Assembly: GCA_013420905.1 (NCBI GenBank)
Contig: JAAXNY010000001.1
Coordinates: 930,001 to 994,000, forward strand
Reading direction: 5' to 3'
DNA: 64,000 nt
Source: Collybia mongolica
Lineage: Eukaryota; Basidiomycota; Agaricomycetes; Agaricales; Clitocybaceae
Under the pieces are notes generated by a model that saw only the letters and a list, made by a program, of their open reading frames with translations, searched no databases and was not told where the DNA came from. Positions 25,363-36,108 of this stretch are shown here, one piece after another (position 1 is the first letter of the stretch; the number at the start of each line of letters is the position of its first letter). The translations under genes were made by a program, and so were the position numbers.

Positions 25363-26494
25363 TTACTCTCTGACGCTCCCAAATTTAAGCTTGTCTAGTG
25401 GACCCGCCATAATCTCCTTATCACTTATCCCCTCAAGCCTCACAAGCTCACGTCTCACGTACGTGACAATGTCCAACATCAGCTCTGGATACTTCAGGTA
25501 CAGATCCGCTTCCTCTGGTGCGAAGTCGTGGACACCCGAGCCATCGTCCTTGAACTCTTCCTTTGCAAAGTCTACTTTGGCAACATTGACGACTTCACCA
25601 CCGACGAGGTTCACCGTACGACGGTACTTGTTTGTCGTCGCCCCAGACGGTGAATCAGATGAAGGCTCGGGAAAGGCGATGCCCGACGCGCCTCTCGCAC
25701 CCAGGAGATTCCGCCACACCGCGCCGGCCATTTCCATGTCCCCATTGACTAGGCCCAGATCAAAGGCAATACCCAACCCAGCCCACTGCTCCTTAAATAT
25801 CCTCATCTGTCTCGTCACCAGCCGGTCCGGGGCCCTACTTCTTGGCTTTGGTTTGCCATTTGTTGTCGGGGCGTCCAGGGGTGCATTAGGGTTGATGTAG
25901 AAGGGGGAGTTGAAGGTGTATGGGGCTATAGGTGTGGCGGGCGGCTGGAGCACGGCACGAATGCGGTCCTCCACATCGATGAAGAAGTGGTCTATTAGCG
26001 CCTGTATATAAAGCTTGCCGTGTTCCTTTGGTAGTGCGCGCAGCCGGACGGTAAGAAGCCAGATATGGAGATTGGTCACGGTGAACCAGGATTGGAACGT
26101 TGGCGGTAAGTGACATTCTAGTAGGGACAGTAAGAGATTATATAGAATATGTTGAGACATAGGGCCCACCTTTTTGCCAAAATTCCGCGTCGTGGTCGGG
26201 TTTCATTGCACACACCTGTTCGTATATTGCAAACGCCCTCCTACCAGCTGTTTGCTTCGGGCTTCCATAGCCAAGGGCGTTTGTGAGTTTTACAAACATT
26301 CTCATAGCCGCTGGTGAAGACTCGACTTTACGCGTTAGCCAGCTCTTTTCTCGCACTGGAGGTGCACTTGAGCTAGAACTGGAGCGTGCTTTAGGCGAGG
26401 ATTGATAAGTTATAGTTCGAGTGGCATGGTGAGGAATTGCAAAAGGCCTCTGGTAGCTTCTGAGATGGCGTACGAGGATTGAACGGGCAACCAT
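25363..26494 (-). CDS. CBP3: Ubiquinol-cytochrome c chaperone (CBP3/UQCC1 family), mitochondrial
   Basis: An assembly factor for respiratory complex III that binds newly made cytochrome b at the mitochondrial ribosome exit. The start at 26494 gives an Arg/Ser-rich presequence (MVARSILVRHLRSYQRPF). After one intron (donor GTGGGC near 26169, acceptor near 26121) the chaperone domain begins TFQSWFTVTNLHIWLLTVRL, continues with GKLYIQALIDHFFIDVEDRIR, and has RQMRIFKEQWAGLGIAFDLG, the most conserved block. The C-terminus contains LYLKYPELMLDIVTYVRREL. About 370 residues in two exons. Convergent with the aldehyde dehydrogenase gene (about 200 bp between stops). Confidence 0.93.
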
Positions 26495-27875
26495 TGGCGA
26501 GAATCGAGACGAGATGTCGCTGTCTGACTTTTGCCAATGCCTGATTTTTTACCGGGTCACATGACTTTCGCGTCATGCCCCTGACGACAAACTTGTCCGA
26601 AATGCTCATTTTCTTACCGCCCATCCTGGAACACCTTCCTCTTGGATACGGAGCGATATATCCATGACATTCAAAATCTAACAACATAAACGAGATACAT
26701 CCTTGGAGAGTCTCGCTGCGTCACCTGTGGGACCTGTCTTGTACGGAACATGCACATTATCGAAAATCAGCACAGAGACTCTGTAAATCACGAGGGAAAT
26801 TAACGCTCCCACCCCCCTGATGGGAGACACGGTAGAACAGTCTCAAGGATTTCACCTCTTCCATTAAGCCCAGGACTTCGGCCACGCCCGACGAGATTAG
26901 TTGGCAAAGACTGGATCGGAGGGCGTATACAACGATATAACAAACATGTCCAACCATGAGGCCCACCACGCTTTAACGAAAACAGTGTCCCAGCCTCACC
27001 CCAATTTTAAGTTGCCCCAAGTCCATCTACACTAGAAGACACAAGTATTCCACCACCGGGTATGACCAGACTTGCCACCACTAAGACACCAAGTTCATGG
27101 CGGCGACTCACGCACCTCCATTGTAGAAGGCCCGCACAACGGAGGGCACAAACTGAACTGACGCGGCCGAAGAAACCATCGAGAAATATGACACTCTGTT
27201 GGCGTGAAAGAATACCCTGAGGAGATTGGACCCAAAACTTAGAATCTTTGCACCGGGCCACGCTTGGGAATAAAATCCTTGACCTCAACAATGGACTTAG
27301 ACTCCGATCAGGCACCTATTCTGGGTACAAGACCTTTCCTCACTTCCCCGTCAGCCCTACCCAACTCTGGACGAAGAATTATACAAGCTTGGCCATCTAT
27401 GGAACCTTGAAATTAGCAGCCCAGACATTTTAAACCAAAACATTCTGTAATGACTTTCCAGATAAAAAGGCATCGAAGACAAACAAATCGCAAAAACTAA
27501 AAAAAAACAAGCCAATTTGTTACATCCTGCAAAACCAGCCTTTCTACTGAAAATTAAAACTGAAGGGAGAGAGCATATCTCAAGACCTTGAAACTGAAAG
27601 AAAGGGTGTATGGTTGACGAATGAGAAGCATTCGCTGCAGATCCCTATGGAGCGTCGAGGTTTTCATGCATGATGCAATATGCCTAGGTACAATTTTTTT
27701 TCTTGTCTTCGCGACCATGTTGTATTATCACTGTGACCATGTATTACTATCCCTCCAAACAGGATAGATTTTGAGGGGAAGAGGAAAACACATTTTTTGG
27801 CCTAGCAAATTTTACCGCTTTGCATTCAGACCTCGCAGCTCCCAGGAGGTTTGAAATTCAGAAACTCTAAGGTTA
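26495..27875. other. Gene-poor intergenic stretch
   Basis: About 1.4 kb upstream of CBP3 without a recognisable gene. Frames at 26391-26687, 27007-27315 and 27248-27433 are short and resemble no family. The stretch from about 27430 to 27870 is A/T-rich with several poly-A runs. The part next to 26494 must hold the CBP3 promoter, and TCACATGAC near 26557 is a weak relative of the E-box-like motif seen elsewhere. Confidence 0.4.
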
Positions 27876-28029
27876 CCCTCAGTAAAAAAAAAGTCGTGTT
27901 TAGTCGGTTCCTAGTCCGAAATTTCGACATAGTCGGGGGGAAAGTTGCATAAAAATCAGCTCAAAGTTGGCCGAAAATTGTACTTTTTTGACTAATGTCG
28001 GAATATCTGACTCTTTTTTCTACTGAGGA
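27876..28029. mobile_element. MITE-like element with TTA target-site duplication (Tourist/PIF-Harbinger style)
   Basis: A 154-bp element with imperfect terminal inverted repeats. The left end is CCCTCAGTAAAAAAAAAGTC; the right end on the opposite strand is TCCTCAGTAGAAAAAAGAGTC. It is flanked on both sides by TTA (27873-27875 and 28030-28032), the three-base duplication typical of PIF/Harbinger-type insertions. The interior has no coding capacity. The TIRs and TSD are visible; the superfamily assignment is inference, because no transposase copy is in the window. Confidence 0.65.
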
Positions 28030-28032
28030 TTA

Positions 28033-28412
28033 CCACCGCCACCCGTGGGCCTATCACAAAGTAACCTATGAACAAGGCCTTGATCAAGTTGCATGTGAAA
28101 TATGGTCATTCTCTACGCATCTCAAAGCAGAAAAGGATGGACGTTGATGCTGAGTGCTAGTACTGTAAGCGGGAAATTGGATGAAATAGTTTGATCGTCC
28201 GGCTCTTTGTTGCACACGGCCAAAGGCTGACAGGGCTCATCATAATGGTCCTGGGGGCCAAGGTGATGTGGAAAACGTGGATAGGACGGATGACAATGGG
28301 AGATGACAATCCCGCAGTGTAAGTGTATATTCGTCACAATAGTGGGTTCGACTCGAAGGTTGCATATAGCAGGAAAGAATAATTGCATATGTAATTGTGG
28401 TTCCTGAAATGA
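28033..28412. other. Intergenic region downstream of the EF-hand-like gene
   Basis: 380 bp holding the 3' flank of the minus-strand EF-hand-like gene. A minus-strand frame at 28122-28388 has no family resemblance. Nothing else is seen. Confidence 0.4.
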
Positions 28413-29405
28413 TCAAGCTAACCGTGCGGCCACCATCATATGCTCAAAGTCGCCAAGATTCATAGATTTATCTGGAGACGTTGAATATGTCTCCAGCATC
28501 TCAACCATCTACACCGGTTGTGGAAGATATGGCCACGTTTGAGATGAAGCCCTACAATGATAATGAAAAAAAGGTTCACTCACCTCATCTGCCTTGATCT
28601 TTTCGCCAAGGACTTTGGCTATTCTTTGAAGGTCTTTGATCATTATCTTCTGGCTTGCAAGTTCGGCTGCGGGGACAGAAGGGAAGAACAGCGAAAATGC
28701 ATCGAGGCACGTTTGCTTTTGACGTGGTGTTATCTTTTTTTTCGGGCCTGACGTCGACGGCTCTGGCGAACTTGAGGTCGATTTCGTTCGGCGACCACGG
28801 GCGCGCCGACGGGAAGACGACATTGTCGGGCCTTCCACGTACTCGTCATCTGAATCGTTGTCCGAGCTACCAGACTCGAGATATTGATCGTCATCGTCGT
28901 CATCGTCTAAAGCAGGTGCTGTTTCGTCCAAGAGACCACCATCACTGTCGTCTTCGTATTCCTCGTCATGGTGCTCAAAGAGCACAGCACACACCGTCCG
29001 CCAGTCTTCAAGGCTAACCAAGCCTTCGCCTACGTCGCTATCATCCACATTGTTAGACGAAGAGCTCCACCCTGACGCAGCGTTGCGGAATACGGAAAGG
29101 ACCTGTTCGTCGTCTGGGGGATGATCCAAATGTTGTAGCGCGGCAGGAATGAGGGACATGCGAATGTGTGTCGCATTCTCTGGGCTATCAACAGATGCAT
29201 CCTCAACAATAGACCTCCTTCCGGCATCACTCTCAACGATAAAGCCACCACCTAATTCGAAATTTGCAACATTCGTCGCAGATTCGCGTTGGATATTTTG
29301 AGAGGGTTTTTGTTCTGACCGGGCGATTGATGTAAACGCACGATCAATCCTTCGTTGAAGATGGGATGGGAGAGCGTTAAAAGTTGGATCAGAGGAGAGA
29401 CCCAT
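28413..29405 (-). CDS. Acidic EF-hand-like protein
   Basis: The central part is disordered and strongly acidic (a run of seven Asp near 28890-28910, EEYEDDSDGG, SSDNDSDDEYVEG). A basic, possibly nuclear-localising stretch follows (SSSRRRARGRRTKSTSSS, then GPKKKITPRQKQ). The C-terminal part, TCLDAFSLFFPSVPAAELAS with IMIKDLQRIAKVLGEKIKADE, continues across an intron into MVEMLETYSTSPDKSMNLGD and FEHMMVAARLA-stop (28413). This helix-loop-helix arrangement resembles centrin/calmodulin-like EF-hands, though the loops are degenerate. The ATG at 29405 (MGLSSDPTFNALPSHLQRR) is the first in frame. The frame continues upstream to an ATTTAG acceptor near 29436, so a further 5' exon is likely. Confidence 0.6.
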
Positions 29406-29825
29406 TGACCAGACGACCAAGTGCTTCCAGTACCTAAATTGATGTGACACAGTAGTGACTCAGTCATGTGATGTATAAATGTATCAGAATAACTGCACTA
29501 TGACGCTTTTTCTAGTCTTTTCATATCATGTGTAGATTGGAAACCTTGGCGGGTGAACAGTAAAAACGACAAGGGTTTCTCATATCTCATTTTCTAAATA
29601 ATCAGCGACGGTACTTCGAAAGAGAAACCAGCAGTGCAGAACAGTACCGCGCCCGATTTTCCAAAAAACCATTCAATTCAGATCCTTGTCGGAAACAAGG
29701 TCTGTCACGATTTGTCCTCAGCAACTGTTCGGAATCGTCGAAAACTATCTTTCATGCTCATATGCAACTCGCGTGTCCTATAACGCCTTTAATGTAGGTT
29801 ATACTATAAAGTGAATATGTTCGCT
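29406..29825. other. Spacer with probable 5' exon of the EF-hand-like gene
   Basis: 420 bp between two minus-strand genes. The first 40 bp are open in the EF-hand-like frame (YWKHLVVW). A candidate ATG exon (MRYEKPLSFLLF) lies near 29590 on the minus strand but does not join in frame with the nearest donor. Otherwise nothing is recognised. Confidence 0.3.
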
Positions 29826-30664
29826 TTAATTTGCTTCTTGATTTCTAGGGCTTGATACGGTGAACCCCCCCTTGTCGTTATTGCACAGTACCATTTCATT
29901 CCACTCTGCATCTGACTCTGATGACTCTTCCTTCCATACGGCCTCCCCGAAATCGATGACGCATGTTCGATTGGGCGCACGGGCTGGCGAAAACAGAACA
30001 TTTCCAGCATGTGGATCCCCATGAATGATCCCGAGCCTCCCAGAAGCACGCGTGGTTTCAATGACTGAACGAGTAAGAGCCAGTGGGTTGACGATGGTCT
30101 TAGGTTCGATATCAATCAAGTTTACTGCATCGGGTATTGCTTCAATGAGGATGAAATGGGCGATACAGCGCGGTTAGACAATTCCACCGTGCCAAATCCG
30201 AAAAAAGTCGGGATGCCAGTACCCTGCAGTGGCAACAAGGCTTGATACGCTCTATACTCCGAATGATAGTGCTGTTCCGCATATTGGTAGTAGTATTCTT
30301 CCCAAGCAACAAGATCATTTCTATCAGGACGATCATAGGGGTTGAATTGGGCGTTGCGCGCGTTTAGGGTGCGTTTTCTCGTGGCCTCGGCCTCTGTAGC
30401 ATATGACCATGGAACGTCCTGCTTCACACGGTCCGAGAAAAATCGCGGGTCATAAACTTTTAACACAAGGTTTAATGGAGAGAGGAAAGGGGCGTTCGCT
30501 GGTACATTGACAAGCAAAGCTTGCCCTATGGTAAATGGAGTGAACGCTTGAATCACTCGCGCAGTCAGCTGAGACATCCTTGTATCGGAAAGGTGGAGGG
30601 TAATGTAGCCTTGTGGAGAGCAACAAGAGGGCCGAGGTGAGATGTCCATATTGTTGTTAAACAT
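29826..30664 (-). pseudogene. Kinase-like (aminoglycoside/choline-kinase fold) gene with a one-base frameshift
   Basis: The 5' part (30664 to about 30160) opens MFNNNMDISPRPSCCSPQ and contains LVLKVYDPRFF, a kinase-like lysine-bearing strand, then GTGIPTFFGFGTVELSNRAV. The 3' part (to 29826) contains the catalytic-loop motif IIHGDPHAGNVLFSP and a metal-binding CVIDFGEAVWKEE. This is the usual small Agaricomycete 'kinase-like' layout. The two parts are in different frames. The shift falls at the C run read at 30158-30160, after AVS and before HFILIEAIPDAVN. No intron with acceptable borders rescues it. It is either a young pseudogene or a sequencing error. Confidence 0.65.
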
Positions 30665-31124
30665 GAGTTGAGTATAGTCACCGGGAGGGTAAAGAACTTT
30701 ATAGCCGAGTATTACGTTACGCGATATTGTTCCTGACTAGTACTCGCCTCAGTCAATGACGATATCAAGAAGCGTTGAGCGGCAGACGGCGCACATGTCC
30801 AGCCTGACTTTTATGTTAATACTAGGTCATTGGCAGACCCCCCAAGACGAACTGAGTGGATAATTGAATTACCCGAGCAACATCCTTGCGTCAGAAACGC
30901 AAAAAGAAACATAAACTTGTGCTTAGAAGGGAGAGTCTGCGGATTTATGATGGCAATAATTATGTGAGTTATATTCCCGCATTAAAAAAAAGGCGTATTG
31001 GACACTTCAGTCAGGGCCCAGAAAAAATACAGAAGGAAATAATACACCAACAGTATAAAAGACACGGTTTGGCTGTCAGATCAAAATACAAAGGAAAAGC
31101 ACAAAAAACAAAGTCTCAGCAACA
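30665..31124. other. Intergenic region, A-rich
   Basis: 460 bp between the kinase-like gene and the 3' end of SIN1. From about 30890 to 31120 the plus strand is very A-rich and opens a lysine-rich frame that looks like low-complexity sequence, not a gene. Confidence 0.45.
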
Positions 31125-34094
31125 TCACCCAACGTGTCGGCTCCGTCGAGATTTATTGACCGTCCCAGATCGTTCTGGTGACGCTTTCAAGCCTTTGATA
31201 GTTTGCACGATTTCTCCTAATGCCATATGAGAACCCATTCGAAAAATCGTAGCTAATTACTCACCAGCGAGTCGGGGACTTTCAGCTTCGAAGTCATACC
31301 GCTTGTTGCTTCCACCACGGCTGAGCATGAGTTTAAATATTGAGGTTTTGCCAGTTTGCTGGACATCGGCAATACTCTTGATATGGTAGGAGGACGTTTT
31401 TCCACTGTCAAATACAGCTTTCATAGCCTTGTTGGTGGACGGCATTATCTATAAAACACACTTCAGTCTGACACCCAGGATTGAAGAGGTCTCGACTGAC
31501 GTGGATGTAGACTCCATCAATAGCGAGCGTACGCTCCTGCCGGGCGAGCAGCATTGGCGCCTTCCGGTAGATCGTGTATTTCTGGTAAACGCTATTAGCA
31601 TGGGCGCCCAGTGTTATAAAGAACTGGCAAACCTTATATCCAGCAGTGTAATCTGCCATGGACGGAAATTGGATTTCTGGCGTATCCGACATGCGTTTGA
31701 AGATAGAAGCTACACATCTCGTTAGATAAATGGTAGTACAGCATGCGAAGGTTTCCTTTACCGTTCGGATCTGTAGTCTTTCCAGTTCCTTTTAAAACAT
31801 CTCCGCCGAGCATACTCCGCTTGATTAGGATAAGCTCCCTTTTTCCCTGTAGACTAGCAACCGTCCGGTCTAACGGGATGAGAATACTCATATCCGCAAG
31901 TAGAAGAGCATAGTCTTTTGGATCGTTGAGTTTTCGCTTCCGACAAACAAGCTCCAACGCTTCCTGCATATACATTCCGGCAGATCTGTCGATGTATCCA
32001 CCGAATAAGTCTTAAAAGGGAAAGATGGGAATAAGAAACATACACAGGTATTGTAGTCGAAATATGAACGGCATCCGCAGTATCGGCAACACGTATACGG
32101 AGGAAAATTTGGGGCCCATGACTCGAGGATGGCCCCAAAGACGTGGACAACGGAACGGAGCCCAGAGCCGACCCAAACGCTGCACTGCTGGGACCCGTTG
32201 TTGGCAGGCTGGGACCTGGGAATGCGAGTCGTTCTGCTTTCTTGGTAGTCCTTACGGGGAGACGCTGGATTTTCGATTCAATCAGATGATTTTGTTGTAC
32301 TATAGGTAAAAGTGAGCAGGTCAAATAGGGGTCAATGACGAGAACATACCTTGAGCAGGCGTGGCTTCTAAGATGGCGTAGGCATCAGCATTGAATTTGG
32401 ATATTTTGCCTAATCTGTCAGGAGCTAAGTAATTCAAACTAGTTAGATGAGGTCCCGCTAGATAAATTAAACAACGCACGAGGGAAATCGTCGTCGACCT
32501 CCCCGTCGTCTTCTGCGATCCGCAGAATCCATCCCACAGCAGAAACCTTTGTTTCCCATTTAGGGTCGTCCTCTCCACTCAAGCCCTCATCCAACTTAGG
32601 AAGCCAGCCTTCTTTCCAATATGTCCATAGAGAAAACCCAATAACTTCTTCGATGGTGGCATCCTTCCTCACATTCAGGTCCATTGCCTTGCCCGCAGGT
32701 TGCTTCGCTTGTGGGAAGTACACCTGCACATTCGTCGACGCAGATTCTCCCCGTCCAGATATAGAGGCGTACATCTCTGCGAACGGATTTGACGAAGCGT
32801 CAGATGACGCAAGCATTGCTGACAAGGATGATTTAAGTGGTTTGAGAGGGGGTATTTTCTTTCGTGCGAAAGAGATTTCTGGTGTGGGAGCAGACGAAGT
32901 CGACGAGAAACTATGACTTGGATTTCGCGACCGGCTCCGGGACCGCTCCAGTTTCCTGCTCTCTTGCCTTGCGCTTGGAGCGGGAGTGACCATCTCAAAG
33001 GACATCCCAGCAAGTGAATCTTGCGTTCCGCGGTGATGTCGACCATCTGATAGCCGTTCGCTTTCAGAAACGGGGCTCAAACGCGCACGTGAGTAATCAC
33101 TAGTTGGAGAAGATGCGGATATTGGACCAGATGAGGTCGTTCCAGCTGAGAAAACTGATGAAACCTCGATTGCGCTGCCAAAATTCACGCCAGCTCGTGA
33201 AGCCGGAAATTCTCTGTATTTGAATCAGCAGAAATTCTCAAGAAGATGTTTGAGCTTGACTTACGGATCGAACTCGTCCCCTTCGTCCATACTATCTACT
33301 TCACCAGGCACGTCGTCGTCAAACTCTCCCGATGATGATGAATCATCCACCATAGGACTCCTAGTATCTTCATCTGAGGAAGAAAAATCCAAGTTGGATT
33401 GCGGTGGCGGCTGAACCGCTCCCTCAGGTCCACGACGCGCTGCCATCCTAACGCGACGCCTCGCCTCCATTTCCGCAGCCCCCTTAAACTTGGGTATAAA
33501 TTGGACCACTTTGGCTACTGGGGCGTCTTCGATCATAGTCGGCTCCTGGATCTGTACTTGAGGCTGTGAAGTACTTGGCTCTGCCGTATTCAGTGGCGAT
33601 TTCGCAACTGATGTTGGGGCAGGAACAGAAGTACTCAACGATTCTTGTACAGGTGCATTGCCAGACACGAAATTTTTCACGTCAACTTGACGCGGTGTTC
33701 CAGACAGGCGTTTCGATGTCGACGCTCGTTTCCCATGCACCCGCATCCCCAACCCACCAGTTCTCCCCCCCATGATGGTTTGTGTGTGTTTAAGGCGGGC
33801 TCCCGGAAATCCAGAGGGACGTTCCCCGTCATCTTCGCTTAACTGTGGGCTCGATGGCATGGCGAGTTCGGGCCATCGTTCTGTGTCCGCCAATGACGCC
33901 GCGATGATATATGGATTAGACCTGTAAGACGGGTCCAAAGTAATCATACGGGCACCGTAAGGGTCTCCAGCATCTCGAAGATATGAAAGTCGTAGACTGT
34001 GAATGAGGAAGCTTGAAGAAGACGCACGTTAGCCTAGCTATCTGACATAACATGAACGGTGAAATACAGACTCGGTGTCGCTGATGAGTGACAT
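31125..34094 (-). CDS. SIN1: TORC2 subunit SIN1 (stress-activated MAP kinase-interacting protein)
   Basis: A scaffold of TOR complex 2 that presents AGC kinases to TOR at the plasma membrane. The start MSLISDTES (34094) joins across an intron to FLIHSLRLSYLRDAGDPYG and ITLDPSYRSNPYI, the typical fungal SIN1 N-terminus. VVQFIPKFKGAAEMEARRR (about 33450-33510) is the conserved mid-region. A long Ser-rich and acidic linker follows. The CRIM domain is around 32440-32720 (DLNVRKDATIEEVIGFSLW, GWILRIAEDDGEVDDDFP). The PH domain at 31260-31700 includes ISVHGRLHCWI-overlapping text and YDFEAESPRLAG. The last exon reads EIVQTIKGLKASPERS and ends at 31125. Roughly 800 residues. Divergent from the transaldolase gene. 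Confidence 0.92.
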
Positions 34095-34442
34095 GGTGAG
34101 ATCAGTACCTGGTTCTCCAGCTGTTGCAAGTTTTACTTGCTATAGTATATGTAAAAGAAAAGGGGACTGTAGTGTCACTATTGAATATTGAATATTGAAC
34201 GACAAGTCGAGTGTAATAGTCACACCATGAATCATAATGCGACCGTAGGCTGTACACGTGACTTTCACATCTCCCGAACCGGGTCAGCTTTGTACTTACC
34301 AAAAACTATGTGATATCTAGGGTACTGACATGGCCCCGGCCGAAAATGCTGTGGTATTATAGACGCCGCCTCGAGGAGCATTTTTATATCCCACAGGCAC
34401 CAATGCATTGATTATCCTAAACAGCCAATCCTGTCCATAACC
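34095..34442. promoter_or_regulatory. Divergent promoter of SIN1 and the transaldolase-family gene
   Basis: A 348-bp interval. CACGTG followed by AC lies at 34255-34260, about 160 bp from the SIN1 ATG and 180 bp from the transaldolase ATG. A direct repeat TTGAATATTGAATATTGAA lies near 34180-34198. TTTTTATATCC near 34380-34390 could be a TATA element for the plus-strand gene. Confidence 0.4.
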
Positions 34443-35783
34443 ATGTCGAAAACTTTACTTTCTCAAATCCGCTCAATCATAACCATCGATGTCGATTCCA
34501 TGGACCCCGATGTTGCAAGGCGCCATACATTGGGGAATGAGGCTTTCTGCGATATGACTTCAAACCAGGCCATCGTGCTCAACGAGGCGACCAGAACTGA
34601 GAACGCTACACTCGTAAAAGACGCTATCGCCTACGTGAACAACCAGCCTAATACTGATCGTGATCCAATGGCAAAGCTCCAAGACATCGTTGACGTTGTG
34701 GTTCGAATATTTTGGTTTTCCAGTTCAATTAGTCCGTTTGCTAATCTAGCCCATGTTTTAGACCGTTTTACTCGCAAAGCAGATGTATCCCCATCTGCAA
34801 GGAAAAGTCCACGTTCAGACTTCCCCGTCCGTTGCGTATGACGTCCAGAAGACCATTGAGCATGCAATTAGACTCGTTTCCCTCTTTGAGGCACATGGGA
34901 TACCAAAGTACACATGCGACTGACTTTCATAGATCATACTCACACCCTGATCACATCAAGGACTCGCGTCTGTATCAAGGTTCCTGCCACTCCCGAATCA
35001 ATGGTGGCATGTCAATTACTCAAGAAACACAATATCAATACCTTGGCGACGTGTGTTTTTTCAGTCGCCCAGGCGCAGGCCGCTGCACAGGCAGGGTGTT
35101 TGTATGTTGCGCCATATTTCAATGGTGAATAACATATGTCATCCGTTCAGTTATAACTTGTACCTAATCGCATACACAGAGCTCCGAGTCCACTTCGAGC
35201 CATTATTATGGAAAGAGTATGATGATACTGTTACACAACACCCCACATCGCGAATCATCCAAGCGATAATACAAGCTCTAAAGGATTCCGAAACCCTCGT
35301 CATTCCCGCCAGGTTAGGACTCCTAGCACAACATCCCTGTTTGGTACTTAACCGATCTCTATAATCCTCCAGCATTGTCACCGTTCCAGAGGTGACTTGT
35401 TCTTATTTTTGAGAAGCATTCAGTAAATCATGCGATCCCACAGGTCCTTGCTCTCGTTTCATTCCGTCCAAACCACCTAACTCTATCAGCATCCATCCTC
35501 GATCAACTTTCAGCCTTGCCCGCGTCCGATATACCCCCAGCGGATAACACCGAATTCATCTCAGAGACAGGTAAGTACCCGCTTTTTCTATTGCACACTT
35601 TTGGCCGGAATCATACTGTACCCTTCGCTAGGTGTTGATTACCTATCGAAGGGGGCTGTACTTCTCAAAGAAGCTTTCATGAAAGACCTCGAGACATCAC
35701 GGAGGGTTGTGGACGCACTGACGATTTTTGACTCGTGTGAGAAGAAGGCCAGGGATTATATACAATCCATCCAGAAAGCTTAA
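34443..35783 (+). CDS. Transaldolase-family protein
   Basis: Resembles transaldolases, which transfer a dihydroxyacetone unit in the pentose phosphate pathway. MSKTLLSQIRSIITIDVDSM gives the first beta-strand with the conserved Asp; DMTSNQAIVLNEA replaces the usual D-x-T-T-N-P-S block. VHVQTSPSVAYDVQKTIEHA is followed across an intron by RVCIKVPATPESMVACQLL, where the Lys would form the Schiff base. TLATCVFSVAQAQAAAQAG and LYVAPYFN follow. The C-terminus has GVDYLSKGAVLLKEAF and ends IQKA-stop. The text differs clearly from TAL1-type enzymes and looks like the divergent fungal paralogue group, so activity on the canonical substrates is not certain. About five introns. Confidence 0.85.
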
Positions 35784-36026
35784 GTTGTCAAGTTAGTGCT
35801 ACATGTGTTCTCCATTCGTTTGATTCGCGAACAGCGATTACTCTAGAATACAAGTCAAGTATAGAAAAAAACTCGGCCTCATGGCCTCTCATCATTCTCT
35901 CTAGGTCAAATCCTGCTACTTCAAGATTATCTATGTCCTTGTATAACCTCGGACCTCTTCAAGTTCTTCTTATGATCAGACGTAAGAGTATATTTTGAAT
36001 TACCCATGATGAGAGATGTAAAATTT

Positions 36027-36108
36027 GTCCCCAGGAGGATTCGAACTTCCGTCTCAACGGGACCTGTTACGCCACAACGTTGTGATCTAACCACTAATCT
36101 ATAGGGAC
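36027..36108 (-). tRNA. tRNA-His (GTG) with an 11-nt intron
   Basis: Read on the minus strand from 36108. The acceptor stem GTCCCTA pairs with TGGGGAC (one G-T pair). The D arm is GATT/GATC with loop AGTGGTTA. The anticodon stem CAACG/CGTTG closes a loop with T33 and anticodon GTG at 36075-36073. An 11-nt intron (36071-36061) sits at the canonical position after base 37. The variable region is AGAC. The T arm is GGAAG/CCTCC with loop TTCGAAT and one A-C mismatch. A TTTT run follows the 3' end, as expected for RNA polymerase III termination. Mature length is 71 nt before CCA and the extra 5' G are added. Confidence 0.87.

Noticed and set aside
28655..29017. A 120-codon plus-strand frame rich in Arg and His
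   Set aside because: It is antisense to the acidic, Asp-rich coding region of the EF-hand-like gene; repeated GAT/GAC codons read backwards give Arg/His/Val-rich text.
30886..31230. Lysine-rich plus-strand frame of 114 codons
   Set aside because: It is driven by A-rich low-complexity sequence and overlaps the last SIN1 exon on the other strand. It has no family resemblance.
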